Of a DNA stretch of 64,000 nucleotides, positions 37,495 through 49,821 are shown piece by piece; the stretch's first letter is position 1, and each line of letters begins with the position of its first letter. The stretch is from Megalobrama amblycephala (taxonomy: Eukaryota > Chordata > Actinopteri > Cypriniformes > Xenocyprididae). The position numbers and the translations under genes were made by a program. The DNA lies in assembly GCF_018812025.1 (NCBI RefSeq), contig NC_063054.1, positions 24,085,142 through 24,149,141 of the forward strand. The letters run 5' to 3'. The notes under the pieces are model-generated. The model was not told where the DNA came from. It saw only the letters and a list, made by a program, of their open reading frames with translations, and searched no databases.

Positions 37495-37858
37495 TGAGTA
37501 AGATTCATTTACAATGTTACAAAAGATTTCTATTTCAAATAAGTGCTGTTCTTTTGAAATTCCTATTCATCAAAGAATCCTGGAAAATGTATCATGGTTT
37601 CCTGAAAAATATTAAGCAGCAACTGTTTTCAACAATGATAATAATAAGAAATGTTTTTGAGCACCAAATCAGTATATCAGAATGATTTCTGAAGGATCAT
37701 GTGACACTGAAGACTGGAGTCATGGCTGCTGAAAATTCAGCTTTGCCATCAAAGGAATAAATTACATTTTAAACTGTTTTTACTGTATTTCTGTTCAAAT
37801 AAACGCAGCTTTGGTGAGCATAAAAAATCTTACCAACTCCAAACTTGTAAATAGTGTG
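37495..37858 (+). repeat. TACACTAC-type repeat (copy 3)
   Basis: Carries gatttctatttcaaataagtg, caaagaatcctggaaaatgtatcatgg, ttctgaaggatcatgtgacac and aaattcagctttgccatcaaagg in the family order. Ends run into a (GT)n at 37855-37868. The left terminus is missing. Confidence 0.75.
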
Positions 37859-39930
37859 TGTGTGTGTGTATATAAAAACTAAATCATTTAAAAAATGATG
37901 ACTGTCACACTGAAAATAAACATTATTTGGATAATTTATAATATGCATGTGTCTTTTCTGTAACCCACGGTCAAGATAAATGTCAATAAGAGGAGGCAAA
38001 GCAGAGAAGCTAAGAAGCTAAGCCAAAGCTAATCTGACTCAGAACTAGTTCAAAAGGAAATGTTATATAACAAAGAAAAAGATCTTACGCAAGTTAATGA
38101 TGTTAAAATTACTCTGTTTGCTTTTACAGAAAATACAAAACCCAAACATATGAACAAAACAAATAAGTAGAACCAGAAAGAAAATGGCTGCTCAAGATAA
38201 GGTTACGTTTCCCAGATTAATCATGAAAAATCAATCCAGCAAGGGTAACAAAAAGTGGGTTGGGGTCAGAAAGAATCCAGGACCATCTGGTTTTCATGTG
38301 CGTTATTTCCTGTGGATCTGTACATACCTCTGCTCACCTGCTCTGGCCTCGGCCTTGTCTTATGGGAAGTGTGCGTCGCTACGGCCACATATACTGACCT
38401 GCGCTCTTTCCCATACTCGCCTACAAAAGAAGCCACATGAAACCACCATTTACAACTAGAAGATTATTCAGGGACTTTAGGATGTGCTTAAGTGTAGTCC
38501 AGGAATATCAAAAACTCCCATTTTTCTATTATGTAAGATAACTTACAGTTTTTTTAAATGACACGTTATCAATTCATTCCCTGGTAAACGAAATCATGAC
38601 CTTGGCTATGCAAACACTATGCTTTACTGTACAGAAACACTAAACACATGATGTGAAAATGCAACCATGTGAAATTTTACTGGTATTGGTATAGACTACT
38701 AAAATATTGTATCGTGACTCTTGAAGCCAACTGGAGTTTCTGGAGTTTCACCCAGAGGTGCCATTCAAAAGAAAAACTGTGGAATTGATACAGAATTGAA
38801 TTGTAGCTTGAAACTGTTCTTAGTGACAGGAAATATGGCAAATGAAACTTATTAAGGGAGATCCCATTCAGAGATCTTCTGCAGATTTGCTCTAAAGCAG
38901 ACGTTTGTTGTTTTTATGACTGTGTAGAATAGCAACATTTGTAGCAAGTCATCAAATCCAAATATCATCATGTGCTTTTCTCATCACAGCCTCCCACACA
39001 GCACACTTTTCTGGGGTTGGCCAAGCACATTTGAGCAACTGGGATGAACCAGGAAAAGCCCGTTAAAAATGGTTCACTTAAACGTGACCTTTGGCCTCTG
39101 ACGCACTAACATACTATGACTAACATACAAGAAGAAAGGCAAAAAACAAAATACAGTCAGAAAACAAAAATAAAATAAATAATCTAATCAGTAAGACAGT
39201 ATTTTATAAGCACAGGTGCAACTCAAGGTTAATACCAAAACCCACAGTCTATGAAACCCTAATGCACTCTGACAGGAGCCTCAATGACATTAACACAAAT
39301 GGCCGACACACATGCTAGTGTACTTAGGCACATACACATGGCTTACTAAGTAATACCCGAAGGAAATGACCATGGGATTTGAGTAAGCTGTGGAGTAAAC
39401 TGACTGCCAGTGGTTGTAAGTTTTCCTTGACAATACGAAACAGATCCATCCCCACAGACTCACAGTCACTTTAACCAGAGCAGCTACAAAACAGAATTGT
39501 GACATCCATAAACCACAAGATAAAGAGAAAATCAGTAGCGAGACAAAACACAACATATGGTGGTAAAAGGAGCTGAAGGATCTTTACTTTCCTTAGCAAA
39601 AAGACATAAACAGTATCCCGGTTGCATTTTTAACACCGAGGTATTTTCATTTCAGCAAGTCTACTGACAGTAAAAGGGAGGGTGTGGTGTTTATGCCTTT
39701 AAATGTGTCTTTAAATACGTCTCCCTATGGCCAACATAGCCACAACTTACAATATACTGCCACACACGGAGTGATATTTTCTCAAGTGCTTTATTCAGAG
39801 ACACAATGGTAATTTAACCAGAGGCTTAGTAAGATTATATCATCATTAATATCATTAATATTTTAAATTATAAAATCTATACTATTTTGTCTAAATAAAA
39901 CATTATGAACTAAAATCATTCTTTATTTAA

Positions 39931-40898
39931 AGGTACCATCGAACGTTTTTTAAGATGTAATATAAGTCTAAGGTGTCCCCTGAATGTGTCTGTTAAGTTT
40001 CAGCTCAAAATACCCCATAGATTTTTTTAATTAATTTTTTTAACTGCCTATTTTTTTGGCATCATTAAATATGAGCCAATTTATGCTGTGCGGCCCCTTT
40101 AAATTCTCTTGCTCTCCGCCCACGGAGCTCGCGCTTGCCTTAAACAGTGCCTAAACAAAGTTTAAACAGCTAATATAACCCTCAAATGTATCTTTACAAA
40201 GTGTTCGTCATGCATGCGGCATGCATGCGTCGGATTATGTGAGTATTGTATACTGTTATATTGTTTACGTTTGATTCTGAATGAATTTGAGGCTGTGATC
40301 CGTGGCTAACGGCTAATGCTACACTGTTGGAGAGATTTATAAAGAATGAAGTTGTGTTTATGAATTATACAGACTGCAAGTGTTTAAAAATGAAAATAGC
40401 GACGGCTCTCTTGTCTCCGTGAATACAGTAATAACCGATGGTAACTTTAACCACATTTAACAGTACATTAGCAACATGCTAACGAAACATTTAGAAAGAC
40501 AGTTTACAAATATAACTAAAAATATCATGATATCATGGATCATGTCAGTTATTATCGCTCCATCTGCCATTTTTCGCTATTGTTCTTGCTTGCTTACCTA
40601 GTCTGTTGATTCGGCTGTGCTGCTCCAGACGTTAATGCCTGCCCTTGTCTAATGCCTTTCATAATGTTGGGAACATGGGCTGGCATATGCAAATATTGGG
40701 GGCGTACACCCCGACTGTTACGTAACAGCCGGTGTTATGTTGAGATTCGCCTGTTTTTCGGAGGTCTTTTAAATAAATGAGATTTATATAAGAAGGAGGA
40801 AACTGGAGTTTGAGACTCACTGTATGTCTTTTCCATGTACTGAACTCTTGTTATTCAACTATGCCAAGAAAAATTAAATTTTTCATTCTAGGGCACCT
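39931..40898. mobile_element. TTAA-flanked element, AGGTACC/GGGCACCT ends (copy 2)
   Basis: TTAA at 39927-39930 and 40899-40902. A full-length relative of 20940-21902 in the same orientation and of similar length (968 vs 963 bp), with scattered substitutions and small indels. No long ORF. That both copies keep their TTAA supports independent transposition rather than segmental duplication. Confidence 0.85.
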
Positions 40899-40909
40899 TT
40901 AAAAATGCT

Positions 40910-41270
40910 ACAAGTGAATTTAGGCATCACAACATTCTAATGTACAGTATATGAGAAATGGATATTCATTTTGAAATTTGGTAAAGATTACATTTAACAG
41001 TATTGTCAAATTATTCTTTCACTGATAAATTGAAAATTCTGTCATCATTTACTTCGAAAACACAAATTAAAATATTTTTAATAAAACTTGAGAGGTTTCT
41101 GTCCTTTCATTGAAAGGTAACCAAAACTTAAAAGATCCAAAAATAAGGCATCGTAAAAATAATCCATATATATCAAGCAGTTTAATCCAAGTCTTCTGAA
41201 GAGATATAATCACTTTATATGATGATCAGATTTAATTTAGGCTTTTATTCACATATAAACACACATGGCA
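40910..41270. repeat. Interspersed repeat related to 23690-24200
   Basis: Shares gtgaatttaggcatcacaa, an aatccatatatatcaagcagttta block and gtcttctgaagagatata...ctttatatgatgat in the same order as the first copy. It follows directly after the TTAA element. Non-coding. Confidence 0.6.
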
Positions 41271-43620
41271 AACATGGAAGCTCGTGCGTGCATTATGTGC
41301 GTACGTCACCCATTAGAACAAATCTAATTGTTTATTGTGCAGCACGTCACACACAAAAACAAATTTTTCTAGGTTTGTTCTAGTGCAAAAACTCATCTGA
41401 CAGACATTCAACTACAGTCTGACGTTGGCCGAAGGCCGACCGTCAGCTTGCTGTATATCAAGACTTTAAGAAACTCATCCAATCACGTTCAGATACACAT
41501 CCCTTGTCTACTTTTCATAGTTTCCCACAGTTTCGGGAGCCATGGCAGACACATATGGAATTGGCCATACATGTGCTGGAATCTGTGTATGTCAAACAGA
41601 GCCGTTAGCACATTAAAAACTCACTGGTGCACCGACAAAAATACTAAGAGACCATTCATAGATCAAGTAAACCTGTCAGCACTAGAAATTGTGATGTGAT
41701 CCTGCAGGTCAACTGGGGTAGTTGTTCATACTTTGTGTAATGCATATTTTCAGCCCGGAGTTGAACCCAGCATTGAGTTTGGATGGCTTTACTTGCAAAA
41801 CAACCTCTGATTGCTAGGAAAATGTAATGGGATTCATAAGACAGCATTAATGGCTTCAATCTCAATTTCCTGGTACTCAACACATGATGCAGTTCCAAGT
41901 CTAGCTGACAAGATCCCGAAGACAGAGAGAGGGACACGGCAGCTCTGCCTCATTGTCATGAAGAATGAGTCTTTGCTCATGAAACCAGGACACATGTGGT
42001 GGTGATTTGGATCTCTCTGTCGCGAGCAGCTCCCTCACTAAGTGCTTTAACTAATCAGATGAGTTCTGAAACATTCATTTCCTGATCATCTATGTCCCTT
42101 TTACATTAACATATGGATGTTTAACTACAACACTTATTATAAAGAGCTACTGCTGTGTCTGACACATCTGTATTCATTTCTGTGGAAGATTTTGTGTTTG
42201 TTGTCTATGGAGCAGATCGAAATTGTGTTAAACATTGGTTTTGCTGGTATAGATTTATCATCATATGGGGAATGTGGCTGTAATGGCCCGTGGAGGAACT
42301 GTAAATGATTCAAATCCTTTTACAATATGGCCAGTTGCGGTTCAAAGAATGTGAAGTGTACCGTGGGATACATATATTTAGCACATATGAATTGTTGCCT
42401 TTATTTTGAATTACGGTTGTCCTCTGTGGCTTATTGTGCACAAAATGTGCTATGATGTTACATAGTTTAGTTGAAGTCTCTTTGACATTTCTGAGAAAGC
42501 TATGCTTATAAGACTACGTGTCCAGAAGAGATGGGTGAGAAATACCGGAAATGCCATGTTCAGCTCTTAAAATGACAGTTCTCAAGGCCAAATTGCTTTA
42601 GTTCAGTTCAGTATGTCACTACAACTGGTTCTCTCTCCTTTGTTAATAAGCTTGTATTTGCATTAAATTGTTGGGTTGATAATGACTTCGAATGACAAAG
42701 TCATCTAAGCCTGTTTTTCTTGACCACAGTGATTATCGACTATAAAATGAGTGGAATGAATATAACTATATAAGCTTCTTTGAATCTGACATTATCTTAA
42801 TATCAGTTCAACCCTGAATAAATGTTTACAGTGACTTCAAGAACCAAAGTAGAGAGTTTATTCGAGAAATAATATGCTATCTTAGCAGAACTATAAACTT
42901 ATGCACCCTCCACTGAAACATGCTGGTTAATGTGTGTATAGTATATAAACATCATAAAACGAGAGTTTACACATAATTATATTGTGTAATATTGCTTGGC
43001 ATCGACTTTGTGAGCAAATCTCTCTAGTACGTAAATAACATTTAACAAAATTACGAGTCCTGCTTTAACCGAACCCAGCGTCACTGCACAGTACAGCAGC
43101 CAACAAAACAGACTTGGGGGTTGATTGAAAGCCGCTGATATAGGCCCACAGAAGTAAACAGGAAATACATGTGAGGAAGTTTCCCGCTCTAGAGTATGCA
43201 TTCTCATTCTCTCACTGTCTCCTCTCATATAGAGACAGACAACCACACACACCATTCCCTCCAGCTCTAAATAACATAGGCTGCACATGTGCAGCACATG
43301 TGTATGTTTTCCTGCTCACTCTGTAATAACAAATATCTCAGAATGAGTGAATAAAATGAATGCAACAGCTAACAGATTATAGAGGAGGGCATCCAGACCT
43401 TCAGATACAACAGACATTATCTAAATCCACTAAAATAAGAGTATGAGCTCTAAACCAAACAGACCAAATCCACCTTAAATGTGTGGATGAGAACAGGAAA
43501 CATGAAAATTGGATGCACTTCCTGCTAAATGTTATTCCCATCACTTTCTCTCAGCTAAGCACTCAACTACAAGAGTATAAACAGTATTTGGATCATTTAA
43601 TAATAGTATAATCAAGTTAA

Positions 43621-44540
43621 AGGGATAGTTAACCCAAAAATGAAAATTATCCCATTATTTACTCACCCTCAAGCCATCCTATCTTCTTTCAGATGAACAC
43701 AAATGGAGATATATTAAAAAATATCCTCAGTCCTCCAAGGTTTATAGTGGTTGTGAATGGGGGGGCAGAGTAAAAAAAATGCATCCATTGAAGTAAAAAA
43801 TAATGCATCCATCCATAAAAAAAAGTAATTGATACTCCAGGGGGTTAATAAAGGCCTTCTGAAGTGAAGCAATGCAGTTTTGTAAGAAAAATATCCATAT
43901 TTACAACTTTATAAATTCAAATAACTAGCTTCCGGCGGACAACCGTACGCAGAATGCAGTAGTCGACTTGTGCCAAATGAGTACTCATCTGACGCGATGT
44001 ATGACGCAGGATGTAGGAGTATCATAAGCTTAGATGCCTCTTGTGGTTCAATCAAATAGGGCTGTGCAACAAATTTAAGCTCCTCTTCTCTTATATCAAA
44101 ATCCTCCGACATTTCTCTTTAAAAATGATAATTTTAGACTTATAATCTGTGACCGGTGATTTGCTTTGCTCTATCCTCTGCGTCTTCGCGTTCGTCATTA
44201 TGTTGTGCGTCAGGTCAAAGGATACTCTTCCACTGCAGTTATTTGAATTTATAAAGTTTTAAATATGGATATGGAAATGCATCGCTTCACTTTAGAAGAC
44301 CTTTATTAACCCCCTGGGGTCGTACGGCTTACTTTTTTTATGGATGGATGCATTATTTCTTGCTTCAAAACATGCCACCCCACCCCCCATTCACAACCAT
44401 TATAAACCTTGGAGGACTAAGGATATTTTTAAATATATCTCTGATTGTGTTCGTCTGAAAGAAGATAGTCATATACACCTAGGATGGCTTGAGGGTGAGT
44501 AAATCATTGGATAATTTTCATTTTTGGGTGAACTATCCCT
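43621..44540. mobile_element. TTAA-flanked foldback element, AGGGATAGTT ends
   Basis: TTAA at 43617-43620 and 44541-44544. Long inverted ends (agggatagttaacccaaaaa with ttttgggtgaactatccct), then paired ttactcaccctcaagccatc/gatggcttgagggtgagtaa, and further pairing inward (ccttggaggactaagg, ccccctggag). About 300 bp on each side can pair. In the middle a 67-codon minus-strand ORF (44112-43909) is preserved. Confidence 0.88.
43909..44112 (-). pseudogene. Short ORF inside the TTAA foldback, possible transposon-protein N-terminus
   Basis: 67 codons starting MSEDFDIREEELKFVAQPYL, an acidic start followed by a conserved-looking YL.EP motif. This resembles the opening of predicted fish proteins that recur many times per genome. 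I cannot name the family with certainty. It sits in the centre of the foldback, stops soon after, and has no downstream continuation, so it is a fragment if real. Confidence 0.35.
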
Positions 44541-44983
44541 TTAAATTTGTGAAGAGCTTTAATATATTTATTAAACTTCCTACAAAACAATGAAGCTCAA
44601 TATCCTGCACAGTTAACAGACAGGCTAGATACATCAACATACTTTTGACTAAAGACTTTCAGTGATGTTTCACTTAAGTATCAACAAGTATCAACAAGTC
44701 TCAGATGTTTCTGCTATATGATAATAGAAACAAATTAGACAACTGTTGGCACACAGTAAGAATGTACTGCTATAAAACTAATACAGATAGCAAAGTTCAG
44801 ATTATTTGGTTTTGGAAGACATTGATGAGAAATATTTGAGCTCATTTTGAAATATCTGAGTTTTTGTAGCAGTATTTTGCTATCTTTGCAAATCTGTTTA
44901 AGACATTTACATTTAATCAATAGAAACAATTAAATCAACAAAAGGGCAACATCGTGTAAGTACTGTGACAAGTCCTAGTTAGT

Positions 44984-45620
44984 CTAGCACAGTATGTACA
45001 GTAGGCTATCTGCAGTCTTTTCTTGAAAAGAAGCTGCTCGTGTTGAGTTAGGCAGGTCATTCCACCGGCAGGGAACAGTCAAGGTAAAGGTCTGGGAAAG
45101 TGATTTTGTGTGTCTATTGGTTGGCACCACAAGGCACTGATCACTTGCAGAACATAAGCTTCTGGAGGGCACATAAGTCTGAAGTTGTGAGTTTAGGGTG
45201 CAGAGCCAGTGGTTGTTCTGTAGGCAAACATCAGTGAATTTGATGTGAGCAGCTATTGGCAACCAGGGCAAAGAGAGGTGTGACCTGTGCTCTCTTTGGC
45301 TCATTGAAGACCATTCTCTCTGCTGCATTTTTGATAAGTTGCAGAGGTTTGACAGTATATGCTGGAGCATTACAATAGTCTAGAATGGATAGAACAAGAG
45401 CTTGGACAAGGAGTTGTGTATCATGCTCCGACAGGAAGGGCTTAATCTTCCTAATGTTGTGGAAGGCAAATGTGCAGGACCGGGCAGTTCTAGCAAATGT
45501 GGTCTGTGGAGTTTAATTGATCATCAATCACAACTCCTATGTTCCTGGCTGTCCTGGAAGGAGTTATGGTTGATGAGCTTGAGAAATCAGCTCTTTTCTG
45601 AAACTCTAGAGGGGGAAAGT
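44984..45620 (-). pseudogene. LINE 3' fragment (end of ORF2)
   Basis: On the minus strand 45370-44984 reads SLPWLPIAAHIKFTDVCL, then TYVPSRSLCSASDQCLVVP, TFTLTVPCRWNDLPNSTRA and FQEKTADSLLYI. This is the usual C-terminal pattern of fish L2/CR1-like LINE reverse-transcriptase proteins (WLPV..RI.FK, PSR.LRSA, P..WN.LP, S...FK..LK). The upstream segment 45400-45620 is the adjoining, frame-broken part of the element. The reverse-transcriptase catalytic domain is absent. A dead 5'-truncated copy. Confidence 0.7.
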
Positions 45621-45676
45621 GACATTACAGGGTTTTTTTCTGAAAAGAAAAATTTGAATAGCAGAAGACCTAAAAG

Positions 45677-46203
45677 TAGGGGTGTAATAATATATAATTT
45701 CACAATATATCACAATACAAAAATGCAGCAATATCATGGATAGTGGATAGTGAAAATATGTGCTGTGCATAGTTCACCCAAAATGAAAATTTCCATGTGA
45801 GAAAAAATTCAAGTATAATAATGCAATGGGGGAATATTTGTGGGTCCTGATAATGCCAAATGTCTTATGTTACCAGTAAAAAGTGGCCTACATTATTTTA
45901 AATATATCTAGTCAGTGACAGAGTGCAATCATATTCATCTAAAATAAATCGGTGTTTCAGCATTAGAATCATGAATATTTTTATTCTGGTGTCACCATTG
46001 ACCTGTTCATTGGGTTACCAGCACCAAGTCCAAGCCTATTTATATCCACTCCCAATATAATACCAAATTTAGCATTTTAATTAACTGTACATTTTTTGTT
46101 ATCCCTTTATGGTATGTCTTGGAGTATCGCGATAATATCGTATCGTGAGTTCAGTATCGTGATATGTATCAAATCATGACATGAGGGTATCGTTACTCCC
46201 CTA
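45677..46203. mobile_element. hAT-like MITE, 8-bp TSD CYTAAAAG
   Basis: Flanked by CCTAAAAG (45669-45676) and CTTAAAAG (46204-46211), one mismatch. The ends are taggggtgtaataat and atcgttactccccta. Subterminal tcacaatatatcacaatac and gataatatcgtatcgtgag. At 527 bp it has no transposase. Confidence 0.8.
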
Positions 46204-46782
46204 CTTAAAAGTCTCCATTTGGTCTTATTTCTGTATGAGAGACGATAGAGATGTTTCTCCTTTACAGAAATTATTTTCCATGAGCCAGATGTACAAACAA
46301 ATAAAAAAAGTCCACTGAAAAATGACAACTAAACTTTGGGAGTGAAGCATCCTCTTCAATGTCCACGGTGGCTTTGCCCCTGGAAACTATGACAATAAAA
46401 AACAACTTCCTCAGGGAAGTTTCCAGGGAGAATTACATCATTACAAAAGATATCCAGTGATATATCAGAGACTTCCTCAGACTGTCTGAGTGTAAGGGCT
46501 GCATACAAAAACTGAGACACTCTCAGGTCATCTGCCATTTTGTTATAGTACTACAGTACTATATATCTAAGGCACATTTTGCCTTGGTTTTGGAGCTGTA
46601 AAATATACTGTACTTTATCCATGAGGCGATTTCAAAAATATTCTGCAAGAATGTCTTTGGTTGAAAATTAAAAGTGTTCAGCTCCAGATGTTCTTGTTTG
46701 AGCTACAGGCATGTTTTATGTGGCAATAATTGACATCACTCTCTAGGAAAAAAACAGCTGAACTCTAAATAGAGCAAAAAGT

Positions 46783-46788
46783 ATGTGT

Positions 46789-46819
<31 letters not shown>
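46783..46819 (+). repeat. (GT)n microsatellite
   Basis: About 37 bp of GT repeats with one interruption. Confidence 0.9.
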
Positions 46820-47799
46820 GAGTTCTTTCTAGGAATAACAAAGAGTAAAATGAGGAAACGGTTAATCAGAGGCAATGAGGAAAAGAAATTAAGAAACTAC
46901 ACTACTGGTTTGCTGAATACGCAGAGGTTTATAATGTAATGACATTTATTATGCTAAAGCTTCTAGCTTCTAACTATAACAATGCAATGTTATGTTATTT
47001 CTAGTGAGTTTCATTCCAAAATAAATTTGTACTGCAGAAATGCTCTTACCATACAGTCTCTCTCATTAGATTCACCTAAGGGAATGAAGTCATCATTAAC
47101 TGCAGTGGAACAGAAAGCACTGGAATTCTGTCAAGTTTCATAACACTGAAGCTTTGTATGTCATTGAACTGTGAACACCGTATCAAAACTTTTCATCTTT
47201 CTGCTGTAATTAAAACAAATGCATCACTATTCACTACTTGCAATTTTTACTTACAATTGAATAATTTATGATGGTAAGGTAAATGTAAAATCATCATTAA
47301 TAGAAATGTGGTCATCAGCAAAAAAAAAAAAAAAAAAAACCTGCAAACTGCTTACTGTATGCACTTTTCATTGTCTCATTATGACATCCAGTACAGCTGG
47401 GAAATGCAGAACTTCCTTTAAGCTGTTCAAAGGAATTGACGACACAAAAAAAAATCTAATTTCTGCTGTTCAAATCATATACAGCACCTGTGATGCAATA
47501 AATTGACACATAAAGTGACACATCAATCATTGCGTGCTCGAGTGCTTGTCACCAATAAGCATGTGACGGTATGAAATTTTCATGTTGCGATAATTGCTGA
47601 AGTTTTTATCACGGTATACGGTATTATCATGACATTGAAATAAGTTGCAAAAAAACTGTTGTCATACTATAACAGGTTTAAGAATTCTTTTTTTTTATAA
47701 CAAAAAGAACTCTGAAGATTTAAATACAATAACGCAATACAGAAAAAAATTACAATGTTTCAAACAGACGAAAGTGCAAAAGAATGATAAAGAACAACA

Positions 47800-48100
47800 G
47801 GTAACACTACAATAAGGTCTCGTTATTTAACATTAGTTAATGCATTAACTAAGATTAAGAATGAGCAATAGCTACATTTGTTACAGAAGGTATTATTTTT
47901 TGTTAATGTTAGTTAAAAAATACAACTGATCATTGTTAGTTTTAGCTCAGGTCCCTTAAATAATAATTACAACCTTTGATTTAGTAATGTTAATAACATT
48001 AACTAAGATTAATAAATGCTTTATAAGTATTTTTCATTGTCATGAATTAACATGTTAACTAATGAAGTGTTATATCACTTAGTGTTACTGAACAATAACA
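47800..48100. mobile_element. MITE related to 15410-15645, inside the outer hAT element
   Basis: Starts gtaacactacaataaggtct and contains cattagttaatgcattaact. It ends near acttagtgttactg. Same family as the insertion at 15410-15645. Boundaries are approximate. Confidence 0.65.
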
Positions 48101-48507
48101 AATAATCAACATTTTCAATCATTATAGGGCATGTTGTAGTCCAGATTAAAATATAAAAATGTTTAAGCTTGAAAATAAATAGCCTATTAAGTCTTTACGT
48201 ATTAAGTATTTGGTGCTGTGATGAAAAACTGAATGGCTGTTTGAAACGTTTAAAAACTGTAGTAGTGCAGTTGGCTTTGTTTACAGGTTTCCGGGGTAAC
48301 CACAGCATTTCTGCTGTTCCATCAGCGCCCTCTGCTGTCAGAGAGTGAACGTGCACTTTCAATCAGTGGCTACGTTTACATGCACCCAAATAATCCATTT
48401 GTAATCGGATTGATGGCTCAATCGGATTGAAAAACGTTCATGTAAACACCTTAATCGATCCGATTGAGCTCGATCCGAATGAAATTTCGATCGGATTGGA
48501 AGGGGTG

Positions 48508-48838
48508 TGTGACGAGCAGGGCGGGCGAGAGCCGTGAGGGAACGGCGCGAGGCCGGTGACGCGAGTGATAATGAGCGTCACCTGCGAGGCGTGCCGGCCT
48601 CGAGTCTCTCACGGAGGAGCTCCGGAGGCATAAAAGGAGGAGCGACATCAGTGAAGGACGAGAGAGGACCAGGCCTGGACTTTATGTTATGTTTTATTAT
48701 GTTTGTGTGGCCGGCAGACGTCCGCGAGGGTCTGCCGGCATTACTTTCGTTTTGTTCTTTGTTTATTTCTAATTAAAGTTTTGTTGAATGTTCGCCGGTT
48801 CCCGCCTCCTTCTTCCCGTATTGACGAACTTCGTTACA
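48508..48838 (+). repeat. Left LTR
   Basis: Contains a TATA-like cataaaagg at 48629-48637, an ATTAAA polyadenylation-type signal at 48772-48777, and a perfect 10-bp hairpin (gccggcagac/gtctgccggc, 48710-48719 with 48730-48739, loop 10 nt). This order fits U3-R-U5. Confidence 0.85.
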
Positions 48839-49490
48839 TTGGTGCCGAAATCCGGGAGGAAGGAGGGACATGCTGTCGAAGAGCCCTCGCTGCTGAGGGG
48901 GATCGCGGTGCTGCGGAGTTCGGGCAGCGCGAGAGTGTGTGTAGACCGCGAGAGGCTGCCCGAGGTGGTGGTGCTGGAGCCTTGTGAAAGGTGGGACGGA
49001 GACCCGGATGCCGTGCTCCTGGGACGAGGTGGGGTGGCTGCCGTCCTGGACCTGGAGGGAGCGGAGGAGTCGCCGCCGTCTGCCGTGGGCCGGAGCCTGC
49101 TGCCGTCCGCCATGAAGGGGAGGAGCAGGGGACGGGGGACTCGCTGCCGGCTGCCCTCAGTCGGAGGAGCCATCGCCGGCCGCCAGGAGGCGGTCGAGGA
49201 TCGGGCCGTCCACCGAGTGCCCAGTGCCACCGCATGGCACCGCGAGGAAGAGCCTCCCGGCTGGCTGAGGACCGGGCGGCAGTGTGTCTGGGAACCGGAC
49301 CAAGAATTTTTTTTTTCTCTTTCTTTTTCCTCTCTCCCCTCTCTCGTCCTGTCGCTCCCCTTGCTTCCGTCTCCTTTCTCTCGTCTCGTCTGTCCTTACC
49401 CCCAGGTGCTGCGGCCGCCGAGACAGGCCCCGGGGGGGAGTAAGCGCAGTCGCGGGAGTACCCCCCGGCCTGCGAGGGGCGTTGGGGGTA

Positions 49491-49821
49491 TGTCACGAGC
49501 AGGGCGGGCGAGAGCCGTGAGGGAACGGAGCGAGGCCGGTGACGCGAGTGATAATGAGCGTCACCTGCGAGGCGTGCCGGCCTCGAGTCTCTCACGGAGG
49601 AGCTCCGGAGGCATAAAAGGAGGAGCGACATCAGTGAAGGACGAGAGAGGACCAGGCCTGGACTTTATGTTATGTTTTATTATGTTTGTGTGGCCGGCAG
49701 ACGTCCGCGAGGGTCTGCCGGCATTACTTTCGTTTTGTTCTTTGTTTATTTCTAATTAAAGTTTTGTTGAATGTTCGCCGGTTCCCGCCTCCTTCTTCCC
49801 GTATTGACGAACTTCGTTACC
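49491..49821 (+). repeat. Right LTR
   Basis: Differs from the left LTR only at base 4 (C for G), at one base in aacggagcg (A for C), and at the last base. The hairpin, TATA-like box and ATTAAA are all retained. Confidence 0.88.

Larger units (their letters stand above)
48508..49821 (+). mobile_element. Small non-autonomous LTR retrotransposon (TRIM-like)
   Basis: Two 331-bp direct LTRs (48508-48838 and 49491-49821) with three mismatches, beginning TGT and ending TTACA/TTACC. A primer-binding-site-like tggtgccgaaatccggga follows the left LTR at 48840-48857. A G-rich tract (gaggggcgttgggggta) precedes the right LTR. GGTG flanks the element (48504-48507 and 49823-49826), consistent with a 4-bp duplication. 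The ~650-bp GC-rich interior has no gag or pol motif. Long ORFs on both strands here (for example 48788-49759) follow from the GC content and cross LTR boundaries. Confidence 0.88.

Noticed and set aside
38184..38459. 91-codon plus-strand ORF
   Set aside because: No recognisable domain, no splice context and no agreement with a known neighbour gene.
48788..49759. Long ORFs on both strands (323 aa plus strand, 265 aa minus strand)
   Set aside because: They lie in the GC-rich LTR element, cross an LTR boundary, overlap each other in antisense and show no domain. GC-rich sequence has few stop codons.
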